Of a DNA stretch of 14,113 nt, positions 7,999-14,113 are shown one piece after another. The notes under the pieces were generated by a model. That model saw only the letters and a program-made list of their open reading frames with translations. It had not been told where the DNA came from and did no database searches. The DNA lies in contig CAMCMW010000008.1 in assembly GCA_945876155.1 (NCBI GenBank), positions 1 to 14,113 of the forward strand, in the 5' to 3' direction. The DNA is from an uncultured Ruminococcus sp. Its GTDB lineage: Bacteria > Bacillota > Clostridia > Oscillospirales > Ruminococcaceae. Every line of letters starts with the position of its first letter. Position 1 is the first letter of the stretch. Made by a program: the position numbers and the translations under genes.

Positions 7999-8747
7999 TA
8001 CTGGTTACCTCCTTCACTTTTTGCTTCTCTGACTTTATTGTCACGTCTTGGGTTGTTGCGTCTTCTGTTATCTCTGCCGCCTCTTCTTGAGTCGTCAGTC
8101 TTGGCAGCTGCTTCACCCTTTAAAACTTCACCCTTGTAGATCCAAACCTTGATACCAAGTCTGCCGTATGTTGTGTGTGCCTCAGCAGTACCGTAGTCGA
8201 TATCAGCTCTGATTGTCTGGAGCGGAATTGTACCTTCGTGGTATGTTTCGCTTCTTGCGATTTCAGCACCGCCGAGACGGCCTGATACCATTACCTTGAT
8301 ACCCTTGGCACCCAGGCGCATTGCTCTGCCGATTGCCTGTTTCATTGTACGTCTGAATGAAACTCTGTTTTCAAGATCAAGCGCAATCTTTTCAGCAACA
8401 AGCTGTGAATCAATGTCAGGGTTCTTAACTTCAACGATGTTAACAGCAACCTGCTTGCCCATCATTTTTTCAAGCTTCTGACGGAGCTTTTCGATCTCTG
8501 TGCCGCCTCTGCCGATTACGATACCAGGCTTTGCACAGTGAATGTGGATTCTAACCTTATCTTCAGCGAATCTTTCAATCTCAATCTTCGGAACACCTGC
8601 TGCATACAAGTTCTTCTTAATGTAGTTACGAACGTTGTAATCTTCAACAAGAGTGTCGCCGAAAGTTGACTTATTCGCAAACCAGCGGGAATCCCAGTCC
8701 TTAATAACGCCGACACGCAGACCGTGTGGATTAACTTTCTGGCCCAT
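7998..8747 (-). CDS. rpsC: 30S ribosomal protein S3 with an arginine-rich tail (uS3)
   Basis: S3 lines the mRNA entry channel with S4 and S5 and supports helicase activity. It has 249 residues, longer than the B. subtilis protein (about 218). The N-terminal [13 protein letters not shown] is followed by the KH domain with its GRGG loop at 79-82 ([16 protein letters not shown]), and the C domain contains [15 protein letters not shown] and [21 protein letters not shown]. Residues 215-249 form a low-complexity tail with nine arginines ([17 protein letters not shown]) that explains the extra length. It starts at ATG 8747, 18 bases after rplV. Confidence 0.98.
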   Translation of the reverse strand: MGQKVNPHGLRVGVIKDWDSRWFANKSTFGDTLVEDYNVRNYIKKNLYAAGVPKIEIERFAEDKVRIHIHCAKPGIVIGRGGTEIEKLRQKLEKMMGKQVAVNIVEVKNPDIDSQLVAEKIALDLENRVSFRRTMKQAIGRAMRLGAKGIKVMVSGRLGGAEIARSETYHEGTIPLQTIRADIDYGTAEAHTTYGRLGIKVWIYKGEVLKGEAAAKTDDSRRGGRDNRRRNNPRRDNKVREAKSEGGNQ

Positions 8748-8765
8748 TATTTCTCCTCCTTGGGA

Positions 8766-9101
8766 TTATTCTTTTTCTTTAAGAACAATTGTAACGTGTG
8801 ATGTTCTCTTCAAAATTCTGTATGCTCTGCCCTGTGCTCTTGGCATGATTCTCTTCATTATAGGACCCGGGCAAACAAAACATTCAGCAACATAAAGATC
8901 ATTCTTATTCATGTTGTGGTTGTTTTCAGCGTTTGCAATAGCGGATTTCAAAAGCTTTTCGAGTATTTCACAAGCAGCCTTTGGTGTATAATTGAGAGTA
9001 GCGAGTGCAACGTCAACAGGCTTGTTTCTGATAAGATCAAGAACAACCTGGACCTTTCTTGGGGCGATTCGAGCGTTTCTCAGATATGCTCTGGCTTCCA
9101 T
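8766..9101 (-). CDS. rplV: 50S ribosomal protein L22 (uL22)
   Basis: L22 has a globular surface domain and a long beta-hairpin that helps form the constriction of the peptide exit tunnel; changes at the tip are known in macrolide resistance. It has 111 residues. The globular part shows [17 protein letters not shown] (11-27), and the hairpin runs through about 79-96 ([18 protein letters not shown]). No insertion or deletion is apparent in the hairpin tip. It starts at ATG 9101, 17 bases after rpsS. Confidence 0.98.
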   Translation of the reverse strand: MEARAYLRNARIAPRKVQVVLDLIRNKPVDVALATLNYTPKAACEILEKLLKSAIANAENNHNMNKNDLYVAECFVCPGPIMKRIMPRAQGRAYRILKRTSHVTIVLKEKE

Positions 9102-9118
9102 CTGAATTCCTCCTTCCG

Positions 9119-9403
9119 CTATTTCTTGCCGTTATTTGTTGTCTTGGAACCAGCGTGTCCCTTGTATGTTCTGGTCGGTGCAAACTCACCCAGCTTGTGA
9201 CCTACCATATCCTCTGTAACATATACCGGAACGTGCTTGCGTCCGTCATGAACTGCAAATGTGTGACCAACAAATTCAGGGAAAATTGTTGAAGTTCTGC
9301 TCCATGTCTTGAGAACCTTCTTTTCCCCTGCTTCGTTCATTGCCACAACTCTCTTGTAAAGAGCCTCCTGAACGTAAGGGCCCTTCTTAATGCTTCTGCT
9401 CAT
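9119..9403 (-). CDS. rpsS: 30S ribosomal protein S19 (uS19)
   Basis: S19 is a head protein of the small subunit that pairs with S13 and touches the A-site tRNA. The 94 residues begin [19 protein letters not shown] and include [20 protein letters not shown] (35-54), [20 protein letters not shown] and the [12 protein letters not shown] end. It lies 22 bases after rplB with a GGAGG site, in its normal position. Confidence 0.98.
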   Translation of the reverse strand: MSRSIKKGPYVQEALYKRVVAMNEAGEKKVLKTWSRTSTIFPEFVGHTFAVHDGRKHVPVYVTEDMVGHKLGEFAPTRTYKGHAGSKTTNNGKK

Positions 9404-9425
9404 TTAATCAGTTCCTCCTTTCAGC

Positions 9426-10259
9426 TTATTTGCCGTTTCTGCGCTTTACAATAAACTTGTCAGAACGGTTATGCTTCTTGCGGGTCTTGTAGCCGAGTGC
9501 TGGCTTACCCCAAGGAGTAACAGGTCCCGGACGTCCGATTGGTGATTTACCCTCACCACCGCCGTGCGGGTGATCGCATGGGTTCATTACAGAACCTCTT
9601 ACTGTTGGTCTGATACCCATATGACGTGTTCTGCCGGCTTTACCGATGTTAACGTTTTCGTGGTCGATGTTGCTTACCTGTCCGATTGTTGCCTTGCAGT
9701 TGATCGGAACATTTCTGAGCTCTCCTGAAGGAAGTCTTACGAGTGCGTAGTTGCCTTCCTTAGCCATCAGCTGAGCCATGTTTCCTGCTGAACGTACCAT
9801 CTGTGCGCCCTTGCCAGGATAAAGCTCGATAGCGTGAATGAATGTACCAACTGGGATGTTAGCCATTGCAAGTGCGTTACCAGCCTTGATATCAGCGTCC
9901 GGTCCTGAGCATACTGTATCGCCGACCTTTAAGCCGTTTGGTGCAAGGATGTATCTCTTTTCGCCGTCTTCATACTGAACGAGAGCGATAAATGCTGAAC
10001 GGTTAGGATCGTATTCAAGAGTCATAACTGTTGCATTCATGTTGTCCTTGTCACGCTTGAAATCGATTACACGATATTTTCTTCTTGAGCCGCCGCCTCT
10101 GTGGCGAACTGTGATTCTTCCGTAGCTGTTTCTGCCGGACTTCTTCTTGAGAGGTTCAAGCAGACTCTTCTCCGGAGCTACCTTTGACAATTCCGAATAG
10201 TCAGTACAAGTCATCTGACGACGTGAAGGAGTTGTCGGTTTATAGGTTTTAATAGCCAT
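9426..10259 (-). CDS. rplB: 50S ribosomal protein L2 (uL2)
   Basis: L2 is the most conserved large-subunit protein, needed for subunit joining and close to the peptidyl transferase centre. The 277-residue protein begins [15 protein letters not shown] and carries the basic [17 protein letters not shown] stretch (47-63), [25 protein letters not shown] and the conserved loop DHPHGGGEG (229-237), in which H232 corresponds to the E. coli histidine H229. The residue before that loop is C228, where other bacteria often have V or N. ATG 10259 is taken as the start because AAGGAG lies 8 bases upstream; a GTG at 10268 overlaps that site and is rejected. Confidence 0.98.
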   Translation of the reverse strand: MAIKTYKPTTPSRRQMTCTDYSELSKVAPEKSLLEPLKKKSGRNSYGRITVRHRGGGSRRKYRVIDFKRDKDNMNATVMTLEYDPNRSAFIALVQYEDGEKRYILAPNGLKVGDTVCSGPDADIKAGNALAMANIPVGTFIHAIELYPGKGAQMVRSAGNMAQLMAKEGNYALVRLPSGELRNVPINCKATIGQVSNIDHENVNIGKAGRTRHMGIRPTVRGSVMNPCDHPHGGGEGKSPIGRPGPVTPWGKPALGYKTRKKHNRSDKFIVKRRNGK

Positions 10260-10289
10260 TGTATTCACTCCTTAAAATGCGTTGTTTGC

Positions 10290-10304
10290 GGGAGCATTAC
10301 TCCC
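10290..10304 (-). promoter_or_regulatory. Small hairpin in the rplW-rplB gap
   Basis: GGGAG and CTCCC arms enclose the five-base loop TAATG within the 66-base gap between rplW and rplB. No T run follows, so it is not a terminator; the rplB ribosome binding site begins about 20 bases later. Function unknown; five base pairs could also arise by chance. Confidence 0.4.
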
Positions 10305-10325
10305 ATACTGCGTATCTGTATAAGC

Positions 10326-10637
10326 TTAATACAGACCGTCAAAGAACTCGATAGATGACTTTGTCTTCTTGTCATCAGGTTCCTGATTTATAGTAACGAT
10401 AGCCTTTTTCCAGTCAGCCTTCTTACCCTCGAATCTGCCTACACGTCTTGAACGTCCTGTGCAGTTCATTGTGTTGACTTTAGTAACCTCTACGTTAAAA
10501 AGTGCCTCAACTGCTTTTGCTATCTCAACTTTGTTTGCATCCTTTGCAACCTTGAAAGTGTATTTTCCTGACGGGAGCATATCAATGCTTCTTTCAGTAA
10601 TAACCGGCTTCAGGATGATGTCCTGCGGTGCTTTCAT
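10326..10637 (-). CDS. rplW: 50S ribosomal protein L23 (uL23)
   Basis: L23 lies at the tunnel exit and is the main docking point for trigger factor and the signal recognition particle. It is 103 residues. It begins with APQDIILKPVITERSIDML (3-21), followed by YTFKVAKDANKVEIAKAVEA and FNVEVTKVNTMNC. A basic loop GRSRRVGRFEGKKADWKKA (61-79) is the rRNA-binding and tunnel-side extension. Its ATG shares one base with the rplD stop (TAATG), indicating coupled translation. Confidence 0.98.
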   Translation of the reverse strand: MKAPQDIILKPVITERSIDMLPSGKYTFKVAKDANKVEIAKAVEALFNVEVTKVNTMNCTGRSRRVGRFEGKKADWKKAIVTINQEPDDKKTKSSIEFFDGLY

Positions 10638-11260
10638 TATGCGTACACCTCCTCGATTTTTGCGACAGCGTTCTTGACAACGATGAACTTGTCATGGTTG
10701 AGAATATCGTAAACATTAAGTGTGTTTACTGCTGCTGTCTTAACGCCCGGGATATTGGATGCGCTCTTTACAACCATGTTGTCTGCCTCAGCTGTAACGA
10801 TAAGAGCCTTGCCCTCAACGTTTAATGCCTTGAGCATATTAACGATAGTCTTTGTCTTAAAGCCGTCCATGTTCAGAGCGTCGAGAACGATGATGTTCTC
10901 ATTCTTAACCTTTGAAGATAATGCTGACTTCATTGCAAGTCTCTTTACCTTCTTGTTAAGAGTATATCTGTAATCTCTTGGCTTAGGACCCAAAGCGATA
11001 CCGCCGTGAACCCACTGAGGAGCACGGATTGAACCCTGTCTTGCATGACCGGTACCCTTCTGTCTCCATGGCTTTCTGCCGCCGCCGCGAACTTCTGTAC
11101 GTGTCAGTGTGGACTGTGTGCCCTGACGCTGATTTGCCAGATAGTTAACAACTGAAGCGTGCATAACAGCCTCGTTTGGTTCGATACCGAATACGGCGTC
11201 GGAAAGCTCTGTTTCTGCAACCTGATTTCCTGCCATATCAAAAACTGAAACCTTTGACAT
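10637..11260 (-). CDS. rplD: 50S ribosomal protein L4 (uL4)
   Basis: L4 is an early assembly protein whose extended loop reaches the tunnel wall opposite L22. In E. coli it also represses its own S10 operon by transcription and translation control of the leader. The 207-residue protein has the loop at about 45-100 ([20 protein letters not shown] and [20 protein letters not shown]) and an alpha/beta surface domain with IIVLDALNM and [14 protein letters not shown]. It lies 17 bases after rplC. Given the attenuator before rpsJ, L4 is one candidate regulator here, but nothing in the sequence proves it. Confidence 0.98.
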   Translation of the reverse strand: MSKVSVFDMAGNQVAETELSDAVFGIEPNEAVMHASVVNYLANQRQGTQSTLTRTEVRGGGRKPWRQKGTGHARQGSIRAPQWVHGGIALGPKPRDYRYTLNKKVKRLAMKSALSSKVKNENIIVLDALNMDGFKTKTIVNMLKALNVEGKALIVTAEADNMVVKSASNIPGVKTAAVNTLNVYDILNHDKFIVVKNAVAKIEEVYA

Positions 11261-11277
11261 ATATGCTTCCTCCTTCC

Positions 11278-11910
11278 TTAAGCCTTAACACTGTCAACGA
11301 TAGTAACAACTCCGCCCTTTGGACCCGGAATTGCACCCTTGAGTGCGATAAGATTATTTTCTGCGTCAACCTTTACGATTTCCAGATTCTGTACTGTAAC
11401 CTTTTCGTTACCCATCTGTCCAGGCATACCCTTGCCCTTGAAGATTCTTGATGGTGATGAGCATGCGCCCATTGAACCAGCGTGTCTGTGTACAGGACCT
11501 GTACCGTGTGTTTCCTTGAGTCTTGCGTTGTTGTGACGCTTGATTGTACCCTGGAAACCTTTACCCTTGCTTGTACCGCTTACATCTACCATGTCGCCCA
11601 CAGCAAATGTGTCAGCCTTGAGGATATCCCCAACGTTTACTGACTCGCAGTCTTCAAGTCTGAATTCTTTCAGGTTCTTCTTGTAGGCAGCGTCTGCCTT
11701 GTCGAAGTGACCCTTCATCGGCTTGTTCACTCTCGCAGCCTTTACTTCACCGTATCCCAGCTGAACAGCAGCATAACCGTCGTTTTCAACAGTCTTCTTC
11801 TGAACAACAACGCAAGGACCGGCTTCAACAACAGTTACGGGAATAACTTTTCCTGATTCGTCGAAAATCTGTGTCATACCGATTTTCTTGCCGATAATAC
11901 CTTTTTTCAT
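11278..11910 (-). CDS. rplC: 50S ribosomal protein L3 (uL3)
   Basis: L3 starts assembly of the large subunit and sends a loop toward the A-site side of the peptidyl transferase centre. The 210 residues begin [20 protein letters not shown] and show the globular [16 protein letters not shown] strand pair. The extended loop (about 125-165) contains [20 protein letters not shown] and ends at [14 protein letters not shown], whose glutamine Q165 corresponds to the residue methylated in E. coli L3. It starts at ATG 11910 with CAGGAGG upstream. A 115-base gap with three hairpins separates it from rpsJ. Confidence 0.98.
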   Translation of the reverse strand: MKKGIIGKKIGMTQIFDESGKVIPVTVVEAGPCVVVQKKTVENDGYAAVQLGYGEVKAARVNKPMKGHFDKADAAYKKNLKEFRLEDCESVNVGDILKADTFAVGDMVDVSGTSKGKGFQGTIKRHNNARLKETHGTGPVHRHAGSMGACSSPSRIFKGKGMPGQMGNEKVTVQNLEIVKVDAENNLIALKGAIPGPKGGVVTIVDSVKA

Positions 11911-11937
11911 GTATCTTTTCCTCCTGTTAGGTTATTG

Positions 11938-12005
11938 GTTGGCCCTTCCGCCAACATGACCGATGACTTCCGTCATCACATTCCGCATCGGTTTTTCTGC
12001 GGAAT
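11938..12005 (-). promoter_or_regulatory. Three consecutive hairpins in the rpsJ-rplC gap
   Basis: This gap is 115 bases, against about 0-25 for most junctions in the operon. In RNA order it holds: arms ATTCCGCA / TGCGGAAT (11980-12005, 8 bp, 10-base loop); arms GATGAC / GTCATC closing a GGAA loop (11962-11977, 6 bp); and arms GTTGGC / GCCAAC around GGAAGG (11938-11955, 6 bp). CCGATG from the first loop can also pair with CATCGG after the second hairpin, an alternative fold. None is followed by a T tract. The rplC ribosome binding site follows closely. A regulatory or RNA-processing element is likely; I know no family for it. Confidence 0.7.
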
Positions 12006-12025
12006 CAGGGGCTTTTGTAAGCTTA

Positions 12026-12340
12026 TTACTTAAGCTCCATTACGATGTCCACGCCTGCCGGAATTTCCAGCTTCTGAAGAGCGTCCGTAGTCTTGGCTGT
12101 CGGTCTGATAACATCAATAAGTCTCTTATGTGTTCTCATCTCGAACTGCTCACGGCTGTCCTTGTACTTGTGAACGGCTCTGAGGATTGTGATAACCTCT
12201 TTGTTTGTAGGGAGCGGAATAGGACCTGAAACTCTTGCACCGCTTCTCTTAGCTGCTTCAACGATTTTTGCAGCTGCTGCGTCCACCTTTGCGTGTTCAT
12301 AACCCTTGATCTTGATTCTGATCTTTTCGTTGACTGCCAC
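12026..12340 (-). CDS. rpsJ: 30S ribosomal protein S10 (uS10, NusE)
   Basis: S10 is a head protein of the small subunit and, as NusE with NusB, part of the transcription antitermination complex and the NusG link to the ribosome. The start is GTG 12340, 8 bases after AGGAGG. This gives 104 residues beginning [20 protein letters not shown], the normal length. The frame stays open to an ATG at 12421, but that lies in the T run of a terminator, lacks a ribosome binding site and would add 27 unconserved residues. Signatures: [20 protein letters not shown], the loop [20 protein letters not shown], and the [20 protein letters not shown] end. It is the first gene of the operon. Confidence 0.98.
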   Translation of the reverse strand: MAVNEKIRIKIKGYEHAKVDAAAAKIVEAAKRSGARVSGPIPLPTNKEVITILRAVHKYKDSREQFEMRTHKRLIDVIRPTAKTTDALQKLEIPAGVDIVMELK

Positions 12341-12363
12341 CTTTTTCGCCTCCTTAGGTCTTA

Positions 12364-12404
12364 GTGTGGGGGTCGCATTTGAGATATCCACACGCTCCCG
12401 TGTG
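12364..12404 (-). promoter_or_regulatory. Two mutually exclusive hairpins upstream of the rpsJ Shine-Dalgarno
   Basis: CACACG / CGTGTG close a GGAG loop (12389-12404, 6 perfect pairs). The 3' arm, read one base on as GTGTGG (12388-12393), can instead pair with CCACAC (12364-12369), 9 bases before AGGAGG. Only one of the two can form. Neither covers the Shine-Dalgarno directly. Confidence 0.5.
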
Positions 12405-12421
12405 TTTCCTGCCCATAACAA

Positions 12422-12452
12422 TAAAAAATCCCGATATCCGTGCGGATTCGGG
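12422..12452 (-). terminator. Intrinsic terminator inside the S10 leader (attenuator)
   Basis: The RNA-sense arms are CCCGA-ATCC and GGAT-A-TCGGG, nine pairs with one bulged A, around a GCAC loop. A run of six T within ATTTTTTAT follows at once. This is a textbook Rho-independent terminator, placed 82 bases before the rpsJ start and far downstream of the promoter, so most likely it controls read-through into the operon. It could also stop transcripts arriving from the upstream peptidase gene. Confidence 0.85.
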
Positions 12453-12466
12453 TTACTGTTATCAGG

Positions 12467-12523
12467 ACACAGGTGCAGACTTACAGCTTTTTAAGCTTTA
12501 AGTAAGAATGACACTAACTGTGT
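12467..12523 (-). promoter_or_regulatory. Closed, bulged hairpin module in the S10 leader
   Basis: An outer stem ACACAG / CTGTGT (12518-12523 with 12467-12472) encloses a hairpin CTTAC-ttaa-AGCTT / AAGCT-GTAAG (12480-12506) with a four-base bulge and a loop of three A. The combination of a closing stem, internal loops and asymmetric bulge resembles ribosomal-protein binding modules in general form, but I recognise no specific family. Confidence 0.5.
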
Positions 12524-12564
12524 TCAAATATCTCAGTCGCCCGGTTTAAAATCGGACATACTCC

Positions 12565-12601
12565 ACGGAAATTACCCGACATACCGCCGGCAACCTTCCG
12601 T
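12565..12601 (-). promoter_or_regulatory. Composite hairpin containing a possible antiterminator strand
   Basis: The outer stem ACGGAA / TTCCGT (6 pairs) and inner stem CCGGC / GTCGG (5 pairs, one G-U) are separated by an internal loop GGTTG / GTAAT; the end loop is GGTAT. Its segment TCGGGT (12574-12579), partly in the inner stem, is perfectly complementary to ACCCGA (12448-12453), the 5' arm of the downstream terminator plus one base. This could be a switch between antiterminated and terminated forms. Confidence 0.5.
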
Positions 12602-12634
12602 TTCAACGCATATCTGTTGCAATCACGCTCATAT

Positions 12635-12663
12635 ATTATAACACATACACGAGCGCATTGCAA
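12635..12663 (-). promoter_or_regulatory. Main promoter of the S10-spc operon
   Basis: On the minus strand the -35 box TTGCAA (12658-12663) is followed by a 17-base spacer and a perfect -10 TATAAT (12635-12640), with TGT just before it as an extended -10. The region upstream is rich in A and T, like an UP element. Transcription should start near 12628-12630. It lies 73 bases after the stop of the peptidase gene and is the best housekeeping-sigma match found in the window. Confidence 0.88.
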
Positions 12664-12736
12664 GTATTTTCAGAAATTCTTTAATAGAATATCCCTAAAC
12701 ATTTTACATTATTTTTGTACGTTTTGACATAACATC

Positions 12737-14074
12737 TTATCCGCACACAAAAGCCGCCGGATCAAGATAGTTGCCGTCGTACCTGATTTCAAAGTGACAG
12801 TGGTTTCCGGTGGAATCCCCGGTCGTTCCCACAGCCGCTATCAGCTCACCTGCCGAAACGGTCTGTCCGGCGCAGACATACACCTCGCTTGCGTGACCGT
12901 AAAGGGTCACATAGCCGTTTCCGTGGTCTATCACAACATAGTTGCCGTAGCCGCCGTCATTCCAGCCAGCGTCGATTACTGTACCTCCGTCTGCGGCGTA
13001 GATGTCTGTACCGCTGTCTGCGGCAATGTCCATGCCCTTGTGGTTTCTGTCACTCATAAAGGGGTCGCTTATATATCCGCCGTTGACAGGCCAGATAAAT
13101 GAACCATAGGCAACAACGTAATCTTCTGTTTCCGGAATGCTTTCAGAGTACAGCTCCTCCTCCGGTGCATATTCAGCCGATTCAAAAACAGGCTCTATCA
13201 CCATTTCGGACTCTTTCAGCTTTCTTGAAACCTCTGTACCGTCAATGTATGTGACCTCGTACTTACTTATACGCCTGCCCTCTTCACCGCTGTAATACTC
13301 GCCGGAACACTCAGCAATCATATCATAGCTCAGGTCTTCCTCCTCAGTCACCTCACAGGTGTACTTCACCGGAAGAACCGAAACGGTCTCCTTTACCTTA
13401 ACCGGTTCGCCCTCTTCAAGCTTTTCCATTTCCGGATTCAGTTCCTTTACCTCTTCAACAGTCATGTTGAAATCGTCCGCAAGCTTTTCGGGAGTATCCC
13501 CCTCGTCAGCTGTGTACTCGGTAATGACTTCCTTTTCACCGGAAAGGTAGTCGGTCATTTCGTCTGCGGAAACAAGTGCGGCAGAACGGTAGACACCCTG
13601 TTTCAGTTCCGTTTCCACTGCATAGTCAGCCTCGATAACGCTTTCGTCATTTTTGTACTCCTCCAGCATAAGGTCAAGCTCTTCTTCAATATGGTCACCG
13701 CTTACCACTGCGCCGATAAACTCGTTGTCAACATACACTCCGCACGCCTCCACAAGTTCAGCCCCAGTGTTTTCGGTAACGCCTGTCAGCGCACTGCTTT
13801 CCGGCAGTCTGGTTTCCACATATCCCACATATTCCGGAATGATTCCGTCCGGTGACAGCACAGCCGCTGCCTCGGGGTTGCTGTCAAATTCTTCTGTATC
13901 GCTGTACTGCATCTCAGCCGCCCAGCAGACACTTCCGGCAAGGAATATCACTGTAAGCAGCGGTGCGGCACAGTTCATTAAATAGGCATAAATTCTTCTC
14001 TGACGCTTTTTATCGTTTTCTTTCAGGCAAACGTCTCTGTCTGTATTTATTTTTTCAGGACGTTTCTGACTCAT
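12737..14074 (-). CDS. Membrane-anchored LysM/G5/M23 cell-wall endopeptidase
   Basis: This is a predicted zinc endopeptidase acting on peptidoglycan cross-bridges or stem peptides outside the membrane. The 445-residue protein has a basic cytoplasmic start (KKRQRR near 22-27), one membrane segment or uncleaved signal at about 34-53, a very acidic middle, a LysM-like segment (about 183-229), a G5-like segment (about 230-298) and a C-terminal M23/LytM domain (about 343-440). Metal ligands H345, D349 (NHKGMD) and H427, and catalytic H394 (LYGH) and H425 (HCH), are all present, so it should be active. ATG 14074 is chosen because AAAGGAG precedes it; TTG 14101 is in frame without a site. No promoter and no clear terminator were seen. 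Confidence 0.88.
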   Translation of the reverse strand: MSQKRPEKINTDRDVCLKENDKKRQRRIYAYLMNCAAPLLTVIFLAGSVCWAAEMQYSDTEEFDSNPEAAAVLSPDGIIPEYVGYVETRLPESSALTGVTENTGAELVEACGVYVDNEFIGAVVSGDHIEEELDLMLEEYKNDESVIEADYAVETELKQGVYRSAALVSADEMTDYLSGEKEVITEYTADEGDTPEKLADDFNMTVEEVKELNPEMEKLEEGEPVKVKETVSVLPVKYTCEVTEEEDLSYDMIAECSGEYYSGEEGRRISKYEVTYIDGTEVSRKLKESEMVIEPVFESAEYAPEEELYSESIPETEDYVVAYGSFIWPVNGGYISDPFMSDRNHKGMDIAADSGTDIYAADGGTVIDAGWNDGGYGNYVVIDHGNGYVTLYGHASEVYVCAGQTVSAGELIAAVGTTGDSTGNHCHFEIRYDGNYLDPAAFVCG

Positions 14075-14113
14075 AGTAACAGCTCCTTTCGATGTCCGCA
14101 ATAATCTGTAACA

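Larger units (their letters stand above)
12341..12628 (-). promoter_or_regulatory. Long structured 5' leader of the S10 operon
   Basis: About 288 bases of untranslated leader lie between the predicted transcription start and the rpsJ GTG. It contains, in RNA order, a composite hairpin (12565-12601), a closed bulged hairpin (12467-12523), an intrinsic terminator (12422-12452), and competing hairpins just before the ribosome binding site (12364-12404). A terminator inside a leader implies transcription attenuation. The signal is unknown; autoregulation by a protein of the operon is the usual arrangement. Confidence 0.75.

Noticed and set aside
12338..12421. N-terminal extension of rpsJ to an in-frame ATG at 12421
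   Set aside because: That ATG directly follows the T run of the terminator without a ribosome binding site; the extra 27 residues are not part of S10. GTG 12340 with AGGAGG fits.
12514..12582. A 22-codon open frame in the S10 leader (ATG 12582 to TAG), a possible leader peptide
   Set aside because: Its only Shine-Dalgarno-like stretch, GGAAGG, is about 11 bases away and inside the outer stem of the composite hairpin. There is no run of regulatory codons, and the ATG lies in a hairpin loop. Chance is likely.
12664..12736. Terminator of the M23 peptidase gene
   Set aside because: Only a five-pair AT hairpin (ATTCT/AGAAT) without a T run was seen. It is too weak to call.
12740..13000. The M23 gene as part of a phage lysis or toxin module
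   Set aside because: The protein has an N-terminal membrane anchor with LysM and G5-like parts, as in chromosomal cell-wall remodelling enzymes of Clostridia. No phage gene is nearby.
1..14113. CRISPR array, transposon, tRNA, rRNA or toxin-antitoxin pair
   Set aside because: No direct repeat arrays, terminal inverted repeats, cloverleaf sequence or unfamiliar gene pair was seen. The window is nearly filled with core genes.

Overview
The window is one continuous, essentially complete S10-spc ribosomal-protein supercluster, all on the minus strand, so it reads from high to low coordinates. The order is rpsJ, rplC, rplD, rplW, rplB, rpsS, rplV, rpsC, rplP, rpmC, rpsQ, rplN, rplX, rplE, rpsN, rpsH, rplF, rplR, rpsE, rpmD, rplO, secY, adk, map and a small KOW-domain gene. 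A strong Shine-Dalgarno at the left edge belongs to one more gene outside the window, expected to be infA.

The order rplO-secY-adk-map-KOW, the zinc-ribbon (type Z) S14, the four-cysteine adenylate kinase, the AGGAGG-type ribosome binding sites and the moderate GC all point to a Gram-positive Firmicute of class Clostridia. The protein sequences look most like the Ruminococcus/Oscillospiraceae group; that last step is inference. Upstream of rpsJ there is a LysM/G5/M23 cell-wall peptidase gene, not the str operon (rpsL-rpsG-fusA-tuf) that often precedes S10 clusters in Firmicutes.

Right to left: (1) 12737-14074, a membrane-anchored M23 endopeptidase. (2) 12341-12736, a 396-base non-coding stretch holding a near-consensus promoter (TTGCAA, 17 bp, TATAAT) and a leader of about 290 nt. 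The leader has several hairpins and a clear intrinsic terminator 82 nt before rpsJ, so the operon is probably controlled by attenuation. (3) 7091-12340, the S10 part, with a three-hairpin insert between rpsJ and rplC and a smaller hairpin between rplW and rplB. (4) 2997-7029, the spc part, entered past a strong hairpin just before rplN. (5) 22-2995, secY, adk, map and the KOW gene: protein export, nucleotide balance and N-terminal methionine removal, commonly carried at the end of spc in Gram-positives.

The genes are ordinary and highly conserved. No mobile element, CRISPR array, tRNA, rRNA or foreign gene was seen. What may be undescribed is RNA-level regulation: the attenuator leader, the rpsJ-rplC hairpin cluster, the hairpin at the S10/spc junction, and the overlapping in-frame and out-of-frame starts at secY. 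All RNA folds were paired by eye, not computed. Five of the 25 operon genes start with GTG or TTG, and three gene pairs share a one-base TAATG overlap.
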